Source of the DNA: an uncultured Ignavibacteriota bacterium
Lineage (GTDB): Bacteria; Bacteroidota; Ignavibacteria; UBA10030; UBA8401
Length of the DNA stretch: 17,418 nucleotides
Reading direction: 5' to 3'
Assembly (NCBI GenBank): GCA_903907305.1
Contig: CAIVNT010000322.1
Span: 1-17,418, forward strand
The notes under the pieces are model-generated. The model had not been told where the DNA came from, did no database searches, and saw only the letters and a list, made by a program, of their open reading frames with translations. Positions 14,460 to 17,418 of the stretch are shown here, in pieces; the stretch's first letter is position 1, and every line of letters starts with the position of its first letter. The translations under genes and the position numbers were made by a program.

Positions 14460-16418
14460 ATGATGCTGAATATGAAAAAAGTTGCATTCATTTCCCTGAT
14501 CATGCTGGTTGCCCTCTATTTCGCCAGAACACTCATCCGCACATCCTCAGAACAACAGACGTTCGATTCCTTCATTGCATCCGGTACATCGTACAGCGAA
14601 AGCGGTGATCTTGATAATGCTGTCCGCTCATTCGAACATGCTATCGAAGTTGATTCAAATTCTTCCGAAGCATTCTTCAAACTTGGGAATGCGTATAAAG
14701 AGAAAGTGGAATACGAAAAAGCAGTTCAAGCGTATGAAAAAGCCGTTGAGCTCGATCCTCAATATGCGGCTGCTTATGATCATCTCAGCGTTGCCGCTAA
14801 ACTGAACGGAAATCTGGATAAATCGATCCAGGCACATCAGAAGGCGGCGGAGCTTGATCCGGGTGAGTATAAGCAAAAGGAACCTCACCGTATTCCCGCC
14901 CGGAACTCCGAGACGAATGCACCTGCCGGCAAGAATAAAGATCCGAAAATAAATACTCGGCAGAATGTTCAGAAAACTTCACCGGGACCAAACTCCGGCC
15001 GTACCGCATCCGCCGGCTCAATGCAGCAGGGAAGCGGAACTCAGCCGAAGAATAATTCCGATAAAACTTCTCCGGGTGAATCGCCGATGCTGAATCTTTC
15101 TTCAGCGCGGACAACCGGTGGTACACAGCGGACAGTGAACGGCAACGGGAAGAACTACCGTGATTATTTCAACGAAGGGAAAGCGTCAGCAGACAGCGGA
15201 AAGAAAATGAATGCCATCCGTGCATTTCAAAAAGCGGTCGAATTGAGACCGGATCTTGCTGAAGTACATGATCAATTGGGAAAGATCTATGCGGACAGCG
15301 GTTTGACCGATAAAGCGGTCAAAGCGTTCTTGAAAGCAGTAGAACTCGATCCCGGTTCTGCGTCCGCGAATCAAAACGCTGCCGCTGCACTGAAGCGAAA
15401 AGGTGATGTTAATAATGCTCTTCGTTATTGTCAAAAAGCGCTCACTATCGACCCCTCGTCTATTGCAGCGAATTTTACGATGGCTGAACTCCGGATGAGC
15501 AAGGGTGAGTTGAATAACGCTGTGCAGTTCTATAAAAAAGTGATCGCACTGGATCCTCAGCATGCGCAGGCGTACCACCGCCTGGGACTTTTCTATTACA
15601 ACAAAGGCCAGGTCGATTCGGCGATCCAGCTCTATCAACGATCGATCGTTCTGGATCCACGTTCAGCGGATCCGTATAAAGACCTGGGAGATGCGTTCGC
15701 AAAAAAAGGGAATGTTGACAACGGCATCCGAGCATACGAACAGGCGGCTGAATTGGATCCGCGCCGTGTGGAAACGTTCAGGGTACTCGGTTCGATGTAC
15801 CGCCGCAAGGAGGATCTGAACAACGCAATTCAGTCATATGAAAAAGCGATAAAACTGGATCCGAACAAGAGTGATAATTATTTTCAGGCGGGAAGTTTGT
15901 ACAGTCTCCGCGGAAATTTTGACAAAGCAATTCAGTGTTTGGAGAAGGCGGTCATTATCACTCCGGAATATTCATCGGCATTCATCGCTTTGGGAAATGC
16001 GTATAAAGGGAAAGGGGATATTGAAAAGGCCGTCCGGATATTTGAGAACGTGATCGATAAGGATGAGAACAATGCGGAAGCATACAACAATCTCGGGATC
16101 ATCTATTATAATAAAGGAAATCTCTATCGGGCGACACAGTATTACGAAAAAGCGATCGAACTGAAAAAGAATTATGCAGATGCATACAGTAATTTAGGCG
16201 TCGTGTATTTCAGCCAGAAAAAATTCGATGATGCAATTCTTCTCTATACGAAAGCTCTCGAATACAATCCGAAGCACGCAGTTGCCTACGCTAATCTCGG
16301 AAATGCGTATGACAAAAAAGGGGAGAACGACAAAAAGGTGGCGGCTTATAAGAATGCCGCTAAACTCGGGGATAAGAACGTTCAGCAATGGCTGAAGGAG
16401 AATGGTCTTACGTGGTAA
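14460..16418 (+). CDS. Membrane-anchored protein with 15 TPR repeats
   Basis: A 652-residue protein. One N-terminal hydrophobic segment (VAFISLIMLVALYF) acts as an uncleaved anchor or signal. Three canonical 34-residue TPRs (about 33-136) are followed by a hydrophilic low-complexity linker rich in Ser, Gly, Asn, Pro, Lys and Thr (about 137-228). Twelve consecutive TPRs (about 229-637) then continue to a tail QQWLKENGLTW, a common cap of such proteins. Repeats are regular (AYxxLGxxYxxKGxxxxAIxxYxKAIELDP), so the protein should form a superhelical scaffold for partner proteins in the periplasm. It starts 30 bases after the nucleotidyltransferase and may share its operon; no terminator lies between. 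ATG 14460 is the longest choice, with ATG 14472 (MKKVAF) equally plausible and no clear Shine-Dalgarno. Its partner and pathway are unknown. Confidence 0.82.
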   Translation: MMLNMKKVAFISLIMLVALYFARTLIRTSSEQQTFDSFIASGTSYSESGDLDNAVRSFEHAIEVDSNSSEAFFKLGNAYKEKVEYEKAVQAYEKAVELDPQYAAAYDHLSVAAKLNGNLDKSIQAHQKAAELDPGEYKQKEPHRIPARNSETNAPAGKNKDPKINTRQNVQKTSPGPNSGRTASAGSMQQGSGTQPKNNSDKTSPGESPMLNLSSARTTGGTQRTVNGNGKNYRDYFNEGKASADSGKKMNAIRAFQKAVELRPDLAEVHDQLGKIYADSGLTDKAVKAFLKAVELDPGSASANQNAAAALKRKGDVNNALRYCQKALTIDPSSIAANFTMAELRMSKGELNNAVQFYKKVIALDPQHAQAYHRLGLFYYNKGQVDSAIQLYQRSIVLDPRSADPYKDLGDAFAKKGNVDNGIRAYEQAAELDPRRVETFRVLGSMYRRKEDLNNAIQSYEKAIKLDPNKSDNYFQAGSLYSLRGNFDKAIQCLEKAVIITPEYSSAFIALGNAYKGKGDIEKAVRIFENVIDKDENNAEAYNNLGIIYYNKGNLYRATQYYEKAIELKKNYADAYSNLGVVYFSQKKFDDAILLYTKALEYNPKHAVAYANLGNAYDKKGENDKKVAAYKNAAKLGDKNVQQWLKENGLTW

Positions 16419-16440
16419 GATATCGACTAAACGACCGTAG

Positions 16441-17115
16441 TTATTTCCTGCTGAATCTCTCAATGCTCCAGTCACGTTTACTCGCGATCTTTCTCAGTCG
16501 GCTGTCGGGATTAACCGCTACCGGTTCTCCCACTACCTCCATCAGCGACAGGTCGTTATGACTGTCCGTGAAGAACGAACAATCGTTCGGTGAAACGTTC
16601 CGCGATTCCATGAACATCAGCGACTGTCTCAACTTCTCATTCCCAAACAGGAACGGTTCCTGCAGGAACCCCGTTGTCAGGCCGTTGTCGTATAACAGTC
16701 TATTGGACAGCACGTGCTCCACGTGAAGTTCCTCTGCCAGAGGCTGGATGAGGTGTGAGAATGATGAGGTTAGAAAGACGATCGTTCTCCCTAAGGATTG
16801 GCGATATTCAATGCATTTCTTCGCGTCGTTAAAAATCACCGGCTGAACTCGCTTTCGATAATTCACTTCTCCGATCTTCATCACATCTTCTTCGCGAATT
16901 CCTGCAAGATCCCGGAAATATTGTGTCGCTGCACCGGTATCGAACCGGCCGTAATTATACTGCCAGATGAGTTTCGGAACGGAATAAAGCACCCGCAGCG
17001 GAAGGATCCTTAATCCGATACCTGTCAGCAGGGACTGCAGACCGGTCGTTCCGTCCACGATCGTATGATCGACGTCGAAAAAATCACATCCGTATGGAGA
17101 GGGTACGTTCTGCAT
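16441..17115 (-). CDS. HAD-IB family phosphatase (SerB-like)
   Basis: A 224-residue cytoplasmic hydrolase of HAD subfamily IB with all four motifs: FFDVDHT with nucleophile D14 and acid/base D16, motif II FLTSSF at T116/S117, motif III lysine K161 (GNEKL), and FFTDSHND with D184 and D188 binding magnesium. The C-terminal VNPDSRLRKIA...W segment is typical of the SerB-like branch that includes phosphoserine phosphatase and acyl-phosphate or phospholipid-related phosphatases. Aspartate and glutamate residues that define SerB are not all evident, so the substrate is left open. The frame extends to a TTG at 17136, but AAGGTGGA on the minus strand (17122-17129) lies 6 bases before ATG 17115 and sets the start. 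It ends 22 bases from the convergent TPR gene. Confidence 0.85.
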   Translation of the reverse strand: MQNVPSPYGCDFFDVDHTIVDGTTGLQSLLTGIGLRILPLRVLYSVPKLIWQYNYGRFDTGAATQYFRDLAGIREEDVMKIGEVNYRKRVQPVIFNDAKKCIEYRQSLGRTIVFLTSSFSHLIQPLAEELHVEHVLSNRLLYDNGLTTGFLQEPFLFGNEKLRQSLMFMESRNVSPNDCSFFTDSHNDLSLMEVVGEPVAVNPDSRLRKIASKRDWSIERFSRK

Positions 17116-17121
17116 AGTGCT

Positions 17122-17129
17122 TCCACCTT
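17122..17129 (-). promoter_or_regulatory. Ribosome binding site of the HAD phosphatase gene
   Basis: AAGGTGGA on the minus strand, 6 bases before ATG 17115, favours this start over the upstream TTG at 17136. Confidence 0.65.
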
Positions 17130-17241
17130 GCTTCAATGGTGTTACAATAACATTTTAAAAACTTCTCTCGCACAGCTGCTAAAGTTAATGCGTGAACTAT
17201 CAAACTAGTGCCACTTCAATTAAGTTAGCTTGTGTTTTTTG

Positions 17242-17406
17242 GTCATCCTTCGACGCGCTCGTCCAAAGAACGGACTCGCTTGCTCAGGATGGGACTAATG
17301 CCGATGTTGTTTACCTGCCTGCCGGCCGGCACGTCGGCACGCGCCGAAGGATTTATTAGCAGCGACATCCCTGCCTTGTCGGCAGGCAGGTTGCTCAGCA
17401 TGAACA
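17242..17406. repeat. Interspersed palindromic repeat, right copies
   Basis: Two adjacent related units. The first has CATCCT (17244-17249) facing AGGATG (17286-17291), with an inner GTCC/GGAC hairpin (17261-17264 with 17272-17275), and ends in TTGCTCAGGATG. The second repeats the blocks of the left-end element: CGCGCCGAAGGAT (17340-17352), GCGACA, and TTGCTCAGCATGAACA (17391-17406). It also carries an extra hairpin CCTGCC/GGCAGG (17370-17375 with 17381-17386). A longer pairing links CCTGCCTGCCGGC at 17314-17326 to 17378-17390 with one mismatch. No reading frame is associated. The preceding bases 17116-17241 hold the promoter side of the HAD gene with nothing else recognised. Confidence 0.6.
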
Positions 17407-17418
17407 TTATTATTTGCA

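Overview
The window reads like a chromosomal segment of a free-living bacterium from the Bacteroidota/Chlorobiota side of the tree, most likely an Ignavibacteria-type lineage. Two predicted secreted proteins (292-1404 and 9884-12082) end in a type IX secretion (T9SS) sorting domain that begins with the NYPNPFNP / NFPNPFNP signature. Base composition is near 50% GC, Shine-Dalgarno signals are present but often weak, and the intergenic gaps carry short palindromic interspersed repeats. This taxonomic call rests on recall of family features; no search was run. There are no tRNA, rRNA, CRISPR, phage or transposase genes in the window, and every major gene is intact.

Layout. 1-291: repeat-bearing gap. 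292-1404: secreted family 16 glycoside hydrolase with a T9SS tail. 1539-1784: small DUF2007-like protein. 1804-3309: polytopic GT-C type (family 39-like) glycosyltransferase. On the minus strand, 7189-3998 is a Tat-exported multidomain glycoside hydrolase and 4001-3318 is CutC, joined by an ATGA overlap. 7190-7514: gap with a two-hairpin repeat. 8036-7515 (minus): PAP2 membrane phosphatase. 8217-9773: TPR / transmembrane protein ending in a small four-cysteine domain. 12082-9884 (minus): two-propeller (kelch plus YCF48/BNR-like) T9SS protein. 12083-12466: divergent control region. 12467-13564 and 13557-14429: overlapping GHMP sugar kinase and NDP-sugar nucleotidyltransferase genes, followed at 14460-16418 by a membrane-anchored 15-TPR protein. 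17115-16441 (minus): HAD-IB (SerB-like) phosphatase. 17116-17418: gap with another copy of the repeat seen at the left end.

How the parts may work together. The general theme is carbohydrate use and cell-envelope biology. Two exported glycosidases attack polysaccharides. A kinase/nucleotidyltransferase pair can turn a free monosaccharide into a nucleotide sugar. A GT-C transferase and a PAP2 phosphatase fit lipid-linked sugar or undecaprenyl/phosphatidate metabolism. TPR scaffolds probably serve envelope or signalling complexes.

I see no clear defence system or other self-contained novel machine. The best leads are: the tight coupling of CutC (a TIM-barrel protein of uncertain function) to a Tat-exported glycosidase; the TPR-TM protein whose output domain is a small Cys4 module instead of a kinase; the overlapping sugar kinase/nucleotidyltransferase pair of unknown sugar specificity; and a palindromic element that appears to have inserted in frame inside a T9SS sorting domain.
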